From positions 3,530,501 through 3,594,500 of the forward strand of contig NZ_CP109000.1 in NCBI RefSeq assembly GCF_036226605.1: DNA of 64,000 bases, read 5' to 3'. This DNA is from Streptomyces sp. NBC_00704. GTDB taxonomy: Bacteria; Actinomycetota; Actinomycetes; Streptomycetales; Streptomycetaceae. Position numbers and translations under genes: made by a program. Below are positions 16,098 through 25,191 of this stretch, one piece after another. Positions within the stretch are counted from its first letter, which is position 1. Each line of letters begins with the position of its first letter. Below the pieces are notes generated by a model that was given only the letters and a program-made list of their open reading frames with translations, was not told the origin of the DNA and ran no database searches.

Positions 16098-18713
16098 TCA
16101 GTCCAGCACCGGCAGCAGTTCCGGCAGATGCCCGTCCGACGCCGACGCGGCCCGTCGCCGCTCCTCGGGCACCTCCCCGTACAGCGTGGTGCGCGGCCGG
16201 GCCGGGCGGCCCGCCGCACCGGCGACGGCGACCAGGTCCTTGACCGACTTGTAGGAGCCGTACGACGAGCCCGCCATCCGCGAGATCGTCTCCTCCATGA
16301 GCGTGCCGCCCAGGTCGTTGGCCCCCGAGCGGAGCATCTCCGCCGCGCCCTCGGCGCCCAGCTTGACCCAGCTGGTCTGGATGTTGGGGATGTGCGGGTG
16401 CAGCAAGAGGCGGGCCATCGCCGTCACCGCCCGGTTGTCCCGCATGGTCGGGCCGGGACGGGAGATGCCCGCCAGGTACACCGGCGCGTTGGTGTGGATG
16501 AACGGCAGCGTGACGAACTCCGTGAATCCGCCCGTGCGTTGCTGGATGCCGGCGAGGGTGCGCAGATGGCCGAGCCAGTGCCGGGGCTGGTCGACATGGC
16601 CGTACATCATCGTCGAGGACGACCGGAGCCCGACCTCGTGCGCCGTCGTGACGACCTCGATCCAGGTCGCCGTCGGCAGCTTGCCCTTGGTCAGCACCCA
16701 GCGGACCTCGTCGTCGAGGATCTCGGCCGCCGTGCCGGGGATGGAGTCGAGCCCCGCCTCCTTCGCCGCGATCAGCCACTCGCGGATCGACAGGCCGGTG
16801 CGGCTCGCGCCGTTGACCACCTCCATCGGCGAGAAGGCGTGCACGTGCATGCCGGGGACGCGCTCCTTCACCGCCCTCGCGATGTCGAAGTAGGCGGTGC
16901 CGGGCAGGTCCGGGTGGATGCCGCCCTGCATGCAGACCTCCACCGCGCCCAGCTCCCACGCCTGCTGGGCGCGGTCGGCGACCTGGTCGAGGGAGAGGGT
17001 GTAGGCGTCGGCGTCGGTGCGGCGCTGCGCGAACGCGCAGAAACGGCAGCCCGTGTAGCAGACGTTGGTGAAGTTGATGTTCCTGGTGACGATGTAGGTG
17101 ACGTCGTCGCCGACGGCCGAGCGGCGCACGTCGTCCGCGACGCGGGTCAGGGCGTCCAGGGCGGGGCCGTCCGCGTGGAGCAGGGCGAGCGCCTCGTCGT
17201 CGGTGAGCCTCGCCGGGTCGTCGGCGGCGGTCGCGAGGGCCTGGCGTACGTCGGTGTCGATGCGCTCCGGGACCATGCCGGGGGCGGCGGCCTCGCGCAG
17301 CGCCCCCCAGTCGCCGTACACCTCGTCGAAGTCGTCGCGCCGGTCGGAGGTGCGGCCCTCGGTGTCGATCGTGCGGTGCAGGTCGGTGCGGCCCGACGGC
17401 ACGAACACCTCCTCCGGCTCCTGCCAGGGGCGGCCCTCGACGACGGCGTCCGGCAGGGCCAGTCCCGTCTCCGGGTCGGCCAGCGCGCGCACGTGCGGCA
17501 GCAGCCGCGGGTCCAGCCACGGTTCGCCGCGCCCGACGAACTCCGGGTACACGCACAGCCGTTCGCGCAGCTCGAAGCCGGCCGCGGCGGACTTCTCGGC
17601 GAGTTCCTCGATCTGCGGCCAGGGGCGCTCGGGGTTGACGTGGTCGATGGTGAGCGGGGAGACCCCGCCCCAGTCGTCGACGCCCGCGCCGATCAGCCGC
17701 CCGTACTCGCTGTCGACGAGGTTGGGCGGGGCCTGGAGGCAGGCTGAGGGGCCCATGATGTGCCGGGCGACGGCCACCGTGGCGACCAGCTCGTCGAGTT
17801 CGGCGTCCGGCATGCCGCGCATGGCGGTGTCCGGCTTGGCGCGGAAGTTCTGGATGATCAGCTCCTGGACGCCGTGGTAGGCGCGGGAGACCTTGCGCAG
17901 CGCGAACAGCGACTCGGCCCGCTCCTCGTACGTCTCGCCGATGCCGATCAGGATCCCGGAGGTGAAGGGGACGGAGGACCGGCCGGCGTCCTCCAGGACG
18001 CGCAGCCGGACGGCCGGTTCCTTGTCCGGGCTGCCGTGGTGCGGGCCGCCGGGCTCGGACCACAGCCGGGTCGCGGTCGTCTCCAGCATCATGCCCATGG
18101 ACGGCGCGACCGGCTTCAGGCGCTGGAAGTCGGTCCAGGAGAGCACGCCCGGGTTGAGGTGCGGGAGCAGTCCCGTCTCCTCCAGGATGCGGACGGAGAC
18201 GGCGCGGACGTAGGCGATGGTGTCGTCGTAGCCGTGCGCGTCGAGCCATTCCCGGGCCTCGGGCCACCGCTCCTCCGGCTTGTCGCCGAGAGTGATGAGG
18301 GCTTCCTTGCAGCCGAGGGCCGCGCCCCTGCGGGCGATGTCGAGCACCTCGTCGGGCGACATGAACATCCCGTGTCCGGCGCGGCGCAGCTTGCCGGGAA
18401 CGGTCACGAAGGTGCAGTAGTGGCACTTGTCCCGGCACAGCCGGGTGAGGGGGATGAAGACGCTCTTCGAGTAGGTGATGACGCCGGGCCGGCCGGCCGC
18501 CTCCAGGCCGGCGTCGCGCACCCGGGCGGCGGAGGCGGCCAGGTCGCGCAACGCCTCGCCGCGCGCCTGGAGCAGCACGGCCGCCTCGCCGACGTCGAGC
18601 GCGACGCCGTCCCGGGCCCGTTTGAGGGCGCGCCGCATGGCGTTCTCGGTGGGGCCGCCGGACGGGCCGGGGGTCGGGCCGGGGCCGGTACCGGAACTCG
18701 CGGGAGTCGTCAT
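16098..18713 (-). CDS. fbiC: FO synthase, bifunctional CofG/CofH (FbiC)
   Basis: 871 residues, the size of actinobacterial FbiC. Two radical-SAM modules are fused. The N-terminal CofG half has CRDKCHYC (C93, C97, C100) and the C-terminal CofH half has CYTGCRFC near residue 552. Together they join tyrosine with 5-amino-6-ribitylaminouracil to make 7,8-didemethyl-8-hydroxy-5-deazariboflavin (FO), the chromophore of coenzyme F420. The gene lies beside an LLM-type F420 oxidoreductase (18825-19670), and the window contains two more LLM proteins and two DUF385 proteins, families that often use F420. Start ATG 18713 gives [10 protein letters not shown] and a short Pro/Gly-rich leader. Confidence 0.96.
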   Translation of the reverse strand: MTTPASSGTGPGPTPGPSGGPTENAMRRALKRARDGVALDVGEAAVLLQARGEALRDLAASAARVRDAGLEAAGRPGVITYSKSVFIPLTRLCRDKCHYCTFVTVPGKLRRAGHGMFMSPDEVLDIARRGAALGCKEALITLGDKPEERWPEAREWLDAHGYDDTIAYVRAVSVRILEETGLLPHLNPGVLSWTDFQRLKPVAPSMGMMLETTATRLWSEPGGPHHGSPDKEPAVRLRVLEDAGRSSVPFTSGILIGIGETYEERAESLFALRKVSRAYHGVQELIIQNFRAKPDTAMRGMPDAELDELVATVAVARHIMGPSACLQAPPNLVDSEYGRLIGAGVDDWGGVSPLTIDHVNPERPWPQIEELAEKSAAAGFELRERLCVYPEFVGRGEPWLDPRLLPHVRALADPETGLALPDAVVEGRPWQEPEEVFVPSGRTDLHRTIDTEGRTSDRRDDFDEVYGDWGALREAAAPGMVPERIDTDVRQALATAADDPARLTDDEALALLHADGPALDALTRVADDVRRSAVGDDVTYIVTRNINFTNVCYTGCRFCAFAQRRTDADAYTLSLDQVADRAQQAWELGAVEVCMQGGIHPDLPGTAYFDIARAVKERVPGMHVHAFSPMEVVNGASRTGLSIREWLIAAKEAGLDSIPGTAAEILDDEVRWVLTKGKLPTATWIEVVTTAHEVGLRSSSTMMYGHVDQPRHWLGHLRTLAGIQQRTGGFTEFVTLPFIHTNAPVYLAGISRPGPTMRDNRAVTAMARLLLHPHIPNIQTSWVKLGAEGAAEMLRSGANDLGGTLMEETISRMAGSSYGSYKSVKDLVAVAGAAGRPARPRTTLYGEVPEERRRAASASDGHLPELLPVLD

Positions 18714-18824
18714 CCTTCGAGCATACGATCACCGATTCCCGCCGAGGGGCGCGCCCGCCGACGCGACCGACCGGCACCGGCGCCGCCCCGGAGCCGCCCC
18801 CGGTACCACGCCCGGCGCCGCTGC

Positions 18825-19670
18825 CTAGAGGAAGGGGGCGAACCCGTCGAGCAGCTCCAGGATCTCCGCCTCGCCCGCCGGCGGCAGCTGCACCACGACC
18901 TCCTCGATGCCCAGCTCCGCGTAGTGCGCGAGCTTGCCGGGGGACGGGTGGACGGCGTACGGCACGATCTGGAGGGCGGACGGATCGCGGCCCGCGTCCG
19001 CCCAGGCGGCGCGCAGCACGGGCAGCGACTCGGACAGGCCGCGGCCGCCGATCGGCAGCCAGCCGTCGGCGTACTCGCAGATGTGGGCGAACAGCTTGGG
19101 TCCGGCGGCCCCGCCGATCAGGGTGCGGGGGCCGCTGACCGGGCCGCGCGGCTTCTGCACGGGCTTGGGATACGCCGTGCTGGCCCGCACGCTGCCGAAC
19201 TCGCCCTCGTACGCGGTCGGTTCGTCCGCCCACAGGGCCCGCATCAGCCGCATCCGGTCGCGGACCAGCTCGCGCCGGGTCCGCCACTGGACGCCGTGGT
19301 CGGCGGCCTCCTCGACGTTCCACCCGTAGCCGAGGCCGAGGGTGAGCCGTCCGCCGGAGAGGTGGTCCACGGTCGCGATCTGCTTGGCCAGGTCGATCGG
19401 GTCGTGCTGGGCGACGAGCGTGATGCCGGTGCCCAGCCCGAGCGTGCGCGTCACGGCCGCCGCCTGCCCGAGGGCGACGAAGGGGTCCAGGGTGCGGCCG
19501 TACTCGCGGGGCAGGTCGCCGCCGGCCGGGTAGGGGGTGGTGCGCTCGACCGGGATGTGCGTGTGCTCGGGCAGATAGAGCCCGGCGAACCCGCGTTCCT
19601 CCAGCTCACGGGCGAGGCGGGTGGGGGTGATCGTCTCGTCGGTGAGGAAGATCGTGACGGCGATGCGCAT
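18825..19670 (-). CDS. LLM-class F420-dependent oxidoreductase
   Basis: 281 residues from ATG 19670 (MRIAVTIFLTDETI); the upstream extension translates as low-complexity. It has the luciferase-like TIM-barrel pattern: GFAGLYLPEHTHIPVE, GLGTGITLVAQHDPIDLAKQIATVDHLSGGRLTLGLGYGW and the late GGAAGPKLFAHICEYADGWLP. The HDPIDLAKQIATVDHLSGGR block is typical of F420-dependent members. It should transfer hydride between F420 and an unknown substrate. The gene is downstream-adjacent to nothing on its own strand but points toward fbiC, and its 5' region (19671-19933) is shared with a small divergent gene. Confidence 0.88.
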   Translation of the reverse strand: MRIAVTIFLTDETITPTRLARELEERGFAGLYLPEHTHIPVERTTPYPAGGDLPREYGRTLDPFVALGQAAAVTRTLGLGTGITLVAQHDPIDLAKQIATVDHLSGGRLTLGLGYGWNVEEAADHGVQWRTRRELVRDRMRLMRALWADEPTAYEGEFGSVRASTAYPKPVQKPRGPVSGPRTLIGGAAGPKLFAHICEYADGWLPIGGRGLSESLPVLRAAWADAGRDPSALQIVPYAVHPSPGKLAHYAELGIEEVVVQLPPAGEAEILELLDGFAPFL

Positions 19671-19933
19671 GGGCGGCCCTTTCACTGCGTACGGCTTCGT
19701 CGACGGCGTCGTCGCGGGCGACGCCCTCATCTGTACCGGGAGACGCGGCACGTGTCCATACCGACTGGTCGGCATTCACTTCGGAGGGTTCCGGAGCGAG
19801 AGCGCCGACGGTCGGCGCCCCCTCGTGCGTCCCGTCTACGATGACGCCGACGCCGGCGCCGGCGGGCCCCGGGCACGGCAACCGCCCTGACCGCACGGGA
19901 GGCCCGGTGGGCCCGGCAGGGGAGGTGGAGATC

Positions 19934-20170
19934 GTGTTCGACCACATGGGCGGGCTGCGCCCCGAGGAGGCCGCGCGCTTGACCGCGCTGGTCGAGGAGT
20001 GCCGCCCGGTCCTCGAACGGGAGGGGATGGAGGCCGTCCAGACGTTCCTGGCCGAGCGCCGGGTGGGCGTCATCGCGGCGATCGCCGTCACCCGGGCGCT
20101 GCTCGGGCACGCCGGGACACCGCTGCAGACCGCCGTCGAGATCGTGACCACGAGTGCGGCCCGGCGGTGA
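19934..20170 (+). CDS. Small hypothetical protein
   Basis: 78 residues from GTG 19934; GGAGG at 19921-19925 lies 8 nt upstream, which is why I prefer it over the ATG at 19841. The sequence (MGGLRPEEAARLTALVEECRP, EAVQTFLAERRVGVIAAIAV) predicts three or four helices with no membrane segment and no motif I recognise. It is divergent from the F420 oxidoreductase and its stop lies 11 bp before the end of the convergent lipoprotein gene. Coding potential is supported by codon bias and the ribosome-binding site only. Confidence 0.6.
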   Translation: MFDHMGGLRPEEAARLTALVEECRPVLEREGMEAVQTFLAERRVGVIAAIAVTRALLGHAGTPLQTAVEIVTTSAARR

Positions 20171-20181
20171 CTTTGCGGCCG

Positions 20182-20634
20182 TCAGCGCACGGTGACCCGG
20201 TAGGTGCGCCGTTCCGGTTCGGGCGGCGGGGTCGCGGACGGGCTCGCGCCGCCGCCGCAGGCCGCCGCCCCGGCCGTGGGGAACGTGCAGTGCAGCAGCG
20301 TGATCCCGGTGCTGCCCGCGCCCGTGGCCTCGAAGGTGAGGACGAGCGTGCCGCCGCCGCCGACCGACTTCCCGTCGTCGGCGGACTCGTAGCGCCGGCC
20401 GGCGGTGCGGACCACCGAGGCGTCCGGCCGCGGCGCGACGACGGACCAGTGCTCGCGGGTGGAGGCGTTCTCCGGCACGGAGAGCGTGAAGCGCTCGCCG
20501 ACCTCGGCGGCGATGGTCGTGTCCTGGGTGGGGTGGCTGGTGGGGGCGTCCGCGCCGGAGCCCGACGCACAGCCCGCCAGCAGCATGACGGCGCACAGCG
20601 CCGCCCCCGCGATCCGGCCCGGCCCGGCGGCCAT
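20182..20634 (-). CDS. Lipoprotein resembling chagasin-type (I42) protease inhibitor
   Basis: 150 residues from ATG 20634; an upstream in-frame ATG at 20658 adds the acidic MIEETGEP, unlikely before a signal peptide. The signal GRIAGAALCAVMLLAGC ends in a lipobox (LAGC), so the protein should be lipid-anchored outside the membrane. The mature part, AAEVGERFTLSVPENASTREHW, then GGGGTLVLTFEATGAGSTGITLLH, follows the beta-sandwich pattern of chagasin-like cysteine-protease inhibitors, though the NPTTGYxW loop is replaced by NASTREHW. Target proteases cannot be inferred. Assignment to I42 is by pattern memory and moderate. Confidence 0.65.
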   Translation of the reverse strand: MAAGPGRIAGAALCAVMLLAGCASGSGADAPTSHPTQDTTIAAEVGERFTLSVPENASTREHWSVVAPRPDASVVRTAGRRYESADDGKSVGGGGTLVLTFEATGAGSTGITLLHCTFPTAGAAACGGGASPSATPPPEPERRTYRVTVR

Positions 20635-20726
20635 CGGCTCCCCCGTCTCCTCGATCATCGGTCCTGAACCCCGGGAGGCTAACAGCCGCCCGGAGTCCAG
20701 GCCCCGCCAGGCCGCTGCCGGGGTCC

Positions 20727-20775
20727 TGGCGGGGGCGGGCCTTGGCGGGGGCGGGGGCGGGGGCGGAGGCGGCAG
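20727..20775 (+). other. G-rich tract, G-quadruplex candidate
   Basis: Between the divergent lipoprotein and DUF385 genes the + strand contains at least five G4-5 runs separated by single C or short loops (GGCGGGGGCGGGCC then CTTGGCGGGGGCGGGGGCGG). It lies about 75 nt upstream of the DUF385 start and could fold into a quadruplex on the non-template strand. Confidence 0.45.
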
Positions 20776-20847
20776 CCCGCTGCCGGTTCACCGACGGCGT
20801 CGGGGAGCATGGGCACGACACCCCTGTCCGAAGGAGCCCCCCGGACC

Positions 20848-21249
20848 ATGGCCCGTTCCAGCGACCTCCGCTTCCGTGCGACCACCGCCTTCCAGCGGTA
20901 CCTCGCCAACCCACTGACCCGCCGGCTGCCGTTCCACACCCTCCTGGAGACCACCGGCCGCGTCTCCGGCCGGCCCCGGCGCACCCCGCTGGGCGGCCGC
21001 CGCGTCGGCGACGCGTTCTGGCTCGTCTCGGAGTTCGGGGAGCGCTCGCAGTACGTCCGCAACATCCAGGCCGATCCGCGGGTGCGGGTGCGCATCCACG
21101 GACGGTGGCACGCCGGGACGGCCCACCTGATGCCCGAGGACGACCCGGTCGCCCGCCTGCGCACCCTGCCCCGCGCCAACAGCACGGCGGTACGGGCGCT
21201 CGGGACGGGACTGCTCACCGTGCGGGTGGACCTGGACGGGGAGAGATGA
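20848..21249 (+). CDS. Nitroreductase/deazaflavin-dependent (DUF385) protein
   Basis: 133 residues from ATG 20848, preceded by AAGGAG; an in-frame ATG at 20809 has its purine run too close. The family signature is clear: NPLTRRLPFHTLLETTGRVSGRPRRTPLGGRR, then WLVSEFGERSQYVRNIQADPRVRVRIHGRWHAG. These split-barrel proteins bind F420 and include the mycobacterial nitroimidazole reductase Ddn. Activity on quinones or heterocycles is possible; the natural substrate is unknown. Its presence close to fbiC supports F420 use. Confidence 0.85.
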   Translation: MARSSDLRFRATTAFQRYLANPLTRRLPFHTLLETTGRVSGRPRRTPLGGRRVGDAFWLVSEFGERSQYVRNIQADPRVRVRIHGRWHAGTAHLMPEDDPVARLRTLPRANSTAVRALGTGLLTVRVDLDGER

Positions 21250-21279
21250 CGGTCACCATGAGAACCGTATGATGACGGC

Positions 21280-21510
21280 ATGACGGTGAACATGACGATG
21301 AGCCTGCCCGACGACGTGGCGGCCTTCGTGAAGGCCAAGGGCAACGCCTCCGCGTACACGGCCCGCATACTGCGTCGGCAGATGCTCGCCGAGGAGCTGG
21401 GCAGGTCCGGGCGGCTGCGCGCGGAGGCCGGAATCGTGACGACCGCCGCTGAGCCGGCCGAGAGCGAAGAGGCGACCCTGGAGCGTTGGGGCCGGGTGGC
21501 AGGCCGGTGA
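21280..21510 (+). CDS. Antitoxin of MazEF-like pair
   Basis: 76 residues from ATG 21280. MTMSLPDDVAAFVKAKG followed by NASAYTARILRRQMLAEEL resembles ribbon-helix-helix antitoxins: a short beta strand, then two helices. The C-terminal half is acidic (AAEPAESEEATLERW), as expected of a toxin-wrapping tail. Its stop codon overlaps the toxin start (GTGA at 21507-21510), so the two are translationally coupled. It should bind DNA at its own promoter (about 21250-21279) and neutralise the partner RNase. Confidence 0.82.
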   Translation: MTVNMTMSLPDDVAAFVKAKGNASAYTARILRRQMLAEELGRSGRLRAEAGIVTTAAEPAESEEATLERWGRVAGR

Positions 21511-21806
21511 AACGTGGCCATGTCTACGCGCTGTCCTTCGCCGGAGGGCCGGCCCACGCGCTGGTGATCTCTTCCGACACGCTCAACGCCCAGCACAAGT
21601 CGGCGACGTGCGTGCTCGTCTACCCCCAGCAGGTACGGGAGGCGACCCTCGTGGACATCCCCGTGGACTCGCCCTCGGTCGGCACGATCGTGCTCGGCGA
21701 GTTCCGGACCCTGTCCGCCGTTCGGTTCACCGACGATCTGGGCCCGGTGGGCGAGCGGGTCATGGAGGCCGTCGAGATCGGACTGCGTGCCGTGCTCGAC
21801 CTGTGA
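21507..21806 (+). CDS. MazF/PemK-type endoribonuclease toxin
   Basis: 99 residues from GTG 21507, within the antitoxin stop. The start VKRGHVYALSFAGGPAHALVISSDTLN is the MazF pattern (KRGxVY...PxLVVS), and STLVDIPVDSPSVGTIVLGEFRTLSAVRF matches the downstream barrel strands, including the conserved Ser/Thr before the C-terminal helix. MazF toxins cleave mRNA at short single-stranded sites when the antitoxin is degraded. The usual Arg-Pro between strands 1 and 2 is reduced to PAH here, so cleavage specificity may differ. A perfect 10-bp hairpin follows. Confidence 0.82.
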   Translation: MKRGHVYALSFAGGPAHALVISSDTLNAQHKSATCVLVYPQQVREATLVDIPVDSPSVGTIVLGEFRTLSAVRFTDDLGPVGERVMEAVEIGLRAVLDL

Positions 21807-21810
21807 GCAC

Positions 21811-21836
21811 CGGCGGGCCCGGCGCAGGGCCCGCCG
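21811..21836. terminator. Perfect hairpin between convergent toxin and ALDH genes
   Basis: CGGCGGGCCC (21811-21820) and GGGCCCGCCG (21827-21836) pair perfectly around a 6-base loop. It is 5 nt past the toxin stop and 13 nt from the end of the ALDH gene on the other strand, so it can serve both. Confidence 0.75.
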
Positions 21837-21848
21837 TCCGGTCGCGGT

Positions 21849-23342
21849 TCACCCCGGCCAGACGATCGCCTGCACCTCGCTGTACGCGTGCAGCGCGTAT
21901 GAGCCGACGTCGCGGCCCACCCCGCTCTTCTTGAAGCCGCCGAACGGCGCCTCCATGTTGCGGCCCACGGTGTTGATCCCGACGCCGCCGGCCCGCAGCC
22001 GCCGTGCCACCCGGAACGCCTTCGCCACGTCCCCGGACCACACGTAGTCGATGAGGCCGTAGTCGCTGTCGTTGGCGAGGGCGACGCCCTCCTCCTCGTC
22101 GTCGAAGGGGACGACGACCACCACCGGGCCGAAGATCTCCTCACGGGCCACCCGCATGTCGTTGGTGCAGTCGGCGAGGACGGTCGGGGCGACGTAGAAG
22201 CCCCGCTCCAACGGCGGGCGTTCACCGCCCGCGACGACCACCGCGCCCTCCTTGCGGCCGAGTTCGACGTAGGACTCCACCCGGTCCCGGTGGGCGGCCG
22301 AGATCACCGGGCCGACGACCGTTTCCGCCTCCCGCGGATCGCCCACCTTCAACCGGCGTGCGTACGCGGCGAGTTGATCCACGAGTCGGTCGTACACCCC
22401 GCGCTGCGCCAGCACCCGCGTGGGCGCCGTGCAGATCTGGCCGCTGTAGAAGGAGAACGTGGTGCCGATGCCGGCCACCGCCGAGGCCAGGTCCGCGTCG
22501 TCCAGGACGACCGCGGCGCCCTTGCCGCCCAGCTCCATCAGCTGGCGTTTCATCTGCCGCCCGCACACCTCGGCGATGCGCTGCCCGACGGCCGTCGAAC
22601 CGGTGAAGCTCACCATGTCGACGTCCGGCGAGGACACCGCCGTCTCGCCGACCGCGACCGCGCGCCCGGACAGGACGTTGACGACCCCGCGCGGGACGCC
22701 CGCCTCCTCGAGCGCCTCCGCCATCCGGTAGACGGACAGGGGGTCCTGCGGGGCCGGTTTCACGACCACCGTGTTGCCCATGGCGAGGGCGGGCGCGACC
22801 TTGCCCGCCGGGTTCGCCCACGGATTGTTGTACGAGGTGACGCAGGCGACGACACCCACCGGCTGGCGCACGGCCAGCGCGCCCATGACGCCCTCCTTGC
22901 CCGCCCCCGCGGCCTGAAGGGCGTGCGAGGCGCCCCCGACGGCCTCGTTGATCTGCGGAGCGATCGGCCACTCGGCGGGCTCCACGCGCGCGTACCGGCG
23001 GAGGCGGGCCGCGGCCACCCCGACCTGCATCGCCCGCGCGGTCGCGGAGGTGGCACCGCTCTCCGCCTGCGCGAGTTCGGCGTACGGCACGAGCCGGCCC
23101 CGGATGAGGTCGGCCGCCCGGGCCAGCACGGCCGCCCGCTCCCGCGGCGGGGTGCGCGACCACGGGCCGAACGCCTCGCGGGCCGCGGCGCAGGCCGCCC
23201 GCACCTGGTCCGGCGAGGCCTCCGGCGCCCGGCCGACGGTCCCCTCGGTCGCCGGGTCGACGACCTCGTAGTGGCCGCCGTCCGGCTCCACCCACGCCCC
23301 GTCCACGAACAGCCGCTGCCCGCCGGCCGGTTCCCGGCTCAC
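21849..23342 (-). CDS. Aldehyde dehydrogenase family protein
   Basis: 497 residues from GTG 23342; its GTGA overlaps the stop of the upstream amidohydrolase, showing translational coupling. Catalytic residues are present: the general base Glu in QLMELGGKGAAVVLDD and the nucleophile Cys in FYSGQICTAPTRVLAQ; the cofactor segment SYNNPWANPAGKVAPALAMG and FTGSTAVGQRIAEVCG are normal for NAD(P)+ ALDHs. It oxidises an aldehyde to the acid, possibly producing the carboxylate that the regulon's CoA ligases use. It is the last gene of the leftward unit that starts at the luciferase-like gene 26310, which carries regulon palindromes. Confidence 0.92.
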   Translation of the reverse strand: MSREPAGGQRLFVDGAWVEPDGGHYEVVDPATEGTVGRAPEASPDQVRAACAAAREAFGPWSRTPPRERAAVLARAADLIRGRLVPYAELAQAESGATSATARAMQVGVAAARLRRYARVEPAEWPIAPQINEAVGGASHALQAAGAGKEGVMGALAVRQPVGVVACVTSYNNPWANPAGKVAPALAMGNTVVVKPAPQDPLSVYRMAEALEEAGVPRGVVNVLSGRAVAVGETAVSSPDVDMVSFTGSTAVGQRIAEVCGRQMKRQLMELGGKGAAVVLDDADLASAVAGIGTTFSFYSGQICTAPTRVLAQRGVYDRLVDQLAAYARRLKVGDPREAETVVGPVISAAHRDRVESYVELGRKEGAVVVAGGERPPLERGFYVAPTVLADCTNDMRVAREEIFGPVVVVVPFDDEEEGVALANDSDYGLIDYVWSGDVAKAFRVARRLRAGGVGINTVGRNMEAPFGGFKKSGVGRDVGSYALHAYSEVQAIVWPG

Positions 23343-25069
23343 GCGGTGCTCACCGTGCGGGTGTCGCGGCCCGAGCGCAGCACCCGTCCCGGCACCGCGC
23401 CCGTCACCGCGTCGTCGCGGATGACGGCCACGCCGTTGACCCAGACGGCCCGCACGCCGATCGCCCGGGAGTCCAGCCGCGGGCTGCCGCCGGGCAGGTC
23501 GTGCACCAGGGTGGCCTTGCCCGCGTCGATGCGCTCGGGGTCGAACAGGACCAGGTCCGCGTGGAAGCCCTCCCGGATCCGGCCCCGTTCCCGCAGGCCG
23601 AACAGCCGCGCCGGGTCGTCGGTCAGCATCTTCACCGCCTCCTCCAGCCCGGCCAGCTTCCGGCCGCGCAGGCAGTCGCCCAGGAAGCGGGTCGTGTAGG
23701 GCGCGCCGCACATGCGGTCCAGGTGCGCGCCGGCGTCGGAGCCGCCGAGCAGGACGTCCTCGTGACTCCAGGTCCGCGCGCGCAGGGCCCACGAGTCGGG
23801 GTCGTTGTCCGTGGGCATCGGCCACAGGACCGTGCGCAGTTCGTCGGCCGCGCAGATCTCGACCAGGCAGGCGAACGGGTCGAGGCCGCGTTCGGCGGCG
23901 ACGTCCCGGACGACCCGGCCGGTGAGGCCCTCGTTGGCCGCGCTGTAGGTGTCGCCGACGACGTACCGGCCGAAGTCGGCGAGCCGCCGGAAGACGCCCG
24001 CCTCCCGGGAGTCGGCCCGCCGCAGCATCTCGGCGCGCACGGCCGGGTCGCGCAGTCGCGCGATGCGCTCCGCGACGGGCAGGCTCAGGACCGGCCCCCA
24101 GCCGGGGATCAGGTTCAGGGCGCAGAACGTGCCCAGGGACATGTTCATCGGGGTGAGGATGGGCATGGTGAGCGCCACGACCCTGCCGCCCGCCTTGCGG
24201 GCCCGTTCGCTCGCCGTGAGCTGCCGGGGGACCCGCTCCGGGACGGCCGCGTCGACGGTGAGGACGTTCCAGTTCAGGGGCCGTCCGGCCGCCGCGCTCA
24301 TGTCGACGAGCAGGTCGATCTCGGCGTCGCTGAACTGGTCCAGGCAGCCGGCGACGATGGCCTCTATCTGGGTGCCCTCGTGCTCGCCCACGGCCCGCGA
24401 CATCGCCAGCAGCTCGTCGGGAAGGGCGTGCCGGGAGGCGACCGGCCGGCCGTCGCCGTCGGAGTGGGTGGACGACTGGGTGGTGGAGAAGCCCCACGCC
24501 CCCGCGTCCATCGCCTCGTGCAACAGCTCCACGATCCGCCCCAGTTGTTCCTCGCTGGGCTGTCCGCCGATCGCGTCCGGTCCCATCACGTACCGGCGCA
24601 GGGCGCAGTGCCCGACCATGAACCCGGCGTTGACGGCGATGCGCCCTTCGAGGGCGTCGAGGTACTCCCCGAAGCCGTGCCAGTTCCAGGGCGCGCCCTC
24701 CTCGAGCGCGACGAGGGACATGCCCTCCACCTTGGACATCATGCGGCGCGTGTAGTCGGCGTCCTCGGGGCGGCCGGGGTGCAGCGGGGCGAGCGTGAAG
24801 CCGCAGTTCCCGGCGGCGACGGTGGTGACGCCGTGGTTGAGCGAGGGGGTGGCGTACGGGTCCCAGAAGAGCTGGGCGTCGTAGTGGGTGTGCGGGTCGA
24901 CGAAGCCGGGCGCGAGGACGAGCCCGGCGGCGTCCTCGGTGCCGCGGGCCTCCTCGGCGACCGTGCCGACGACGGCGATCCGCCCGTCACGGATCCCGAC
25001 GTCGGCGACGACCGCGGGCGCGCCCGTCCCGTCGACGACGGTCGCGCCCCTGATGACGTGATCGAGCAT
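23339..25069 (-). CDS. D-aminoacylase-type amidohydrolase
   Basis: 576 residues. The N-terminus LDHVIRGATVVDGTGAPAVVADVGIRDGRI and the metal motif APGFVDPHTHYDAQLFWDP (HxH) place it in the amidohydrolase-3/N-acyl-D-amino-acid deacylase group; later VLLGGSDAGAHLDRM supplies the metal-ligand Asp and His. The group hydrolyses amide or related C-N bonds, but many streptomycete and mycobacterial members are found in lipid or steroid-like catabolic clusters with unknown substrate. It lies between the luciferase-like gene (122 bp upstream) and the overlapping ALDH gene, so a stepwise role in the same pathway is likely. Confidence 0.88.
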   Translation of the reverse strand: MLDHVIRGATVVDGTGAPAVVADVGIRDGRIAVVGTVAEEARGTEDAAGLVLAPGFVDPHTHYDAQLFWDPYATPSLNHGVTTVAAGNCGFTLAPLHPGRPEDADYTRRMMSKVEGMSLVALEEGAPWNWHGFGEYLDALEGRIAVNAGFMVGHCALRRYVMGPDAIGGQPSEEQLGRIVELLHEAMDAGAWGFSTTQSSTHSDGDGRPVASRHALPDELLAMSRAVGEHEGTQIEAIVAGCLDQFSDAEIDLLVDMSAAAGRPLNWNVLTVDAAVPERVPRQLTASERARKAGGRVVALTMPILTPMNMSLGTFCALNLIPGWGPVLSLPVAERIARLRDPAVRAEMLRRADSREAGVFRRLADFGRYVVGDTYSAANEGLTGRVVRDVAAERGLDPFACLVEICAADELRTVLWPMPTDNDPDSWALRARTWSHEDVLLGGSDAGAHLDRMCGAPYTTRFLGDCLRGRKLAGLEEAVKMLTDDPARLFGLRERGRIREGFHADLVLFDPERIDAGKATLVHDLPGGSPRLDSRAIGVRAVWVNGVAVIRDDAVTGAVPGRVLRSGRDTRTVSTA

Positions 25070-25191
25070 GGGAGATCCTCCTCAACTCCGCTGCCGCGCG
25101 GGCGCGACCGGCCACGACGGGTTCGCGGCCGCGCACCGGCCCGCACCCCGGCGGCGACGGCGCGCCCGCGGACCGCGGACCGCGACGGCGA

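Noticed and set aside
20182..20658. Longer start (ATG 20658) for the I42-like lipoprotein
   Set aside because: It would put acidic residues ahead of the lipoprotein signal; ATG 20634 gives a normal n-region.
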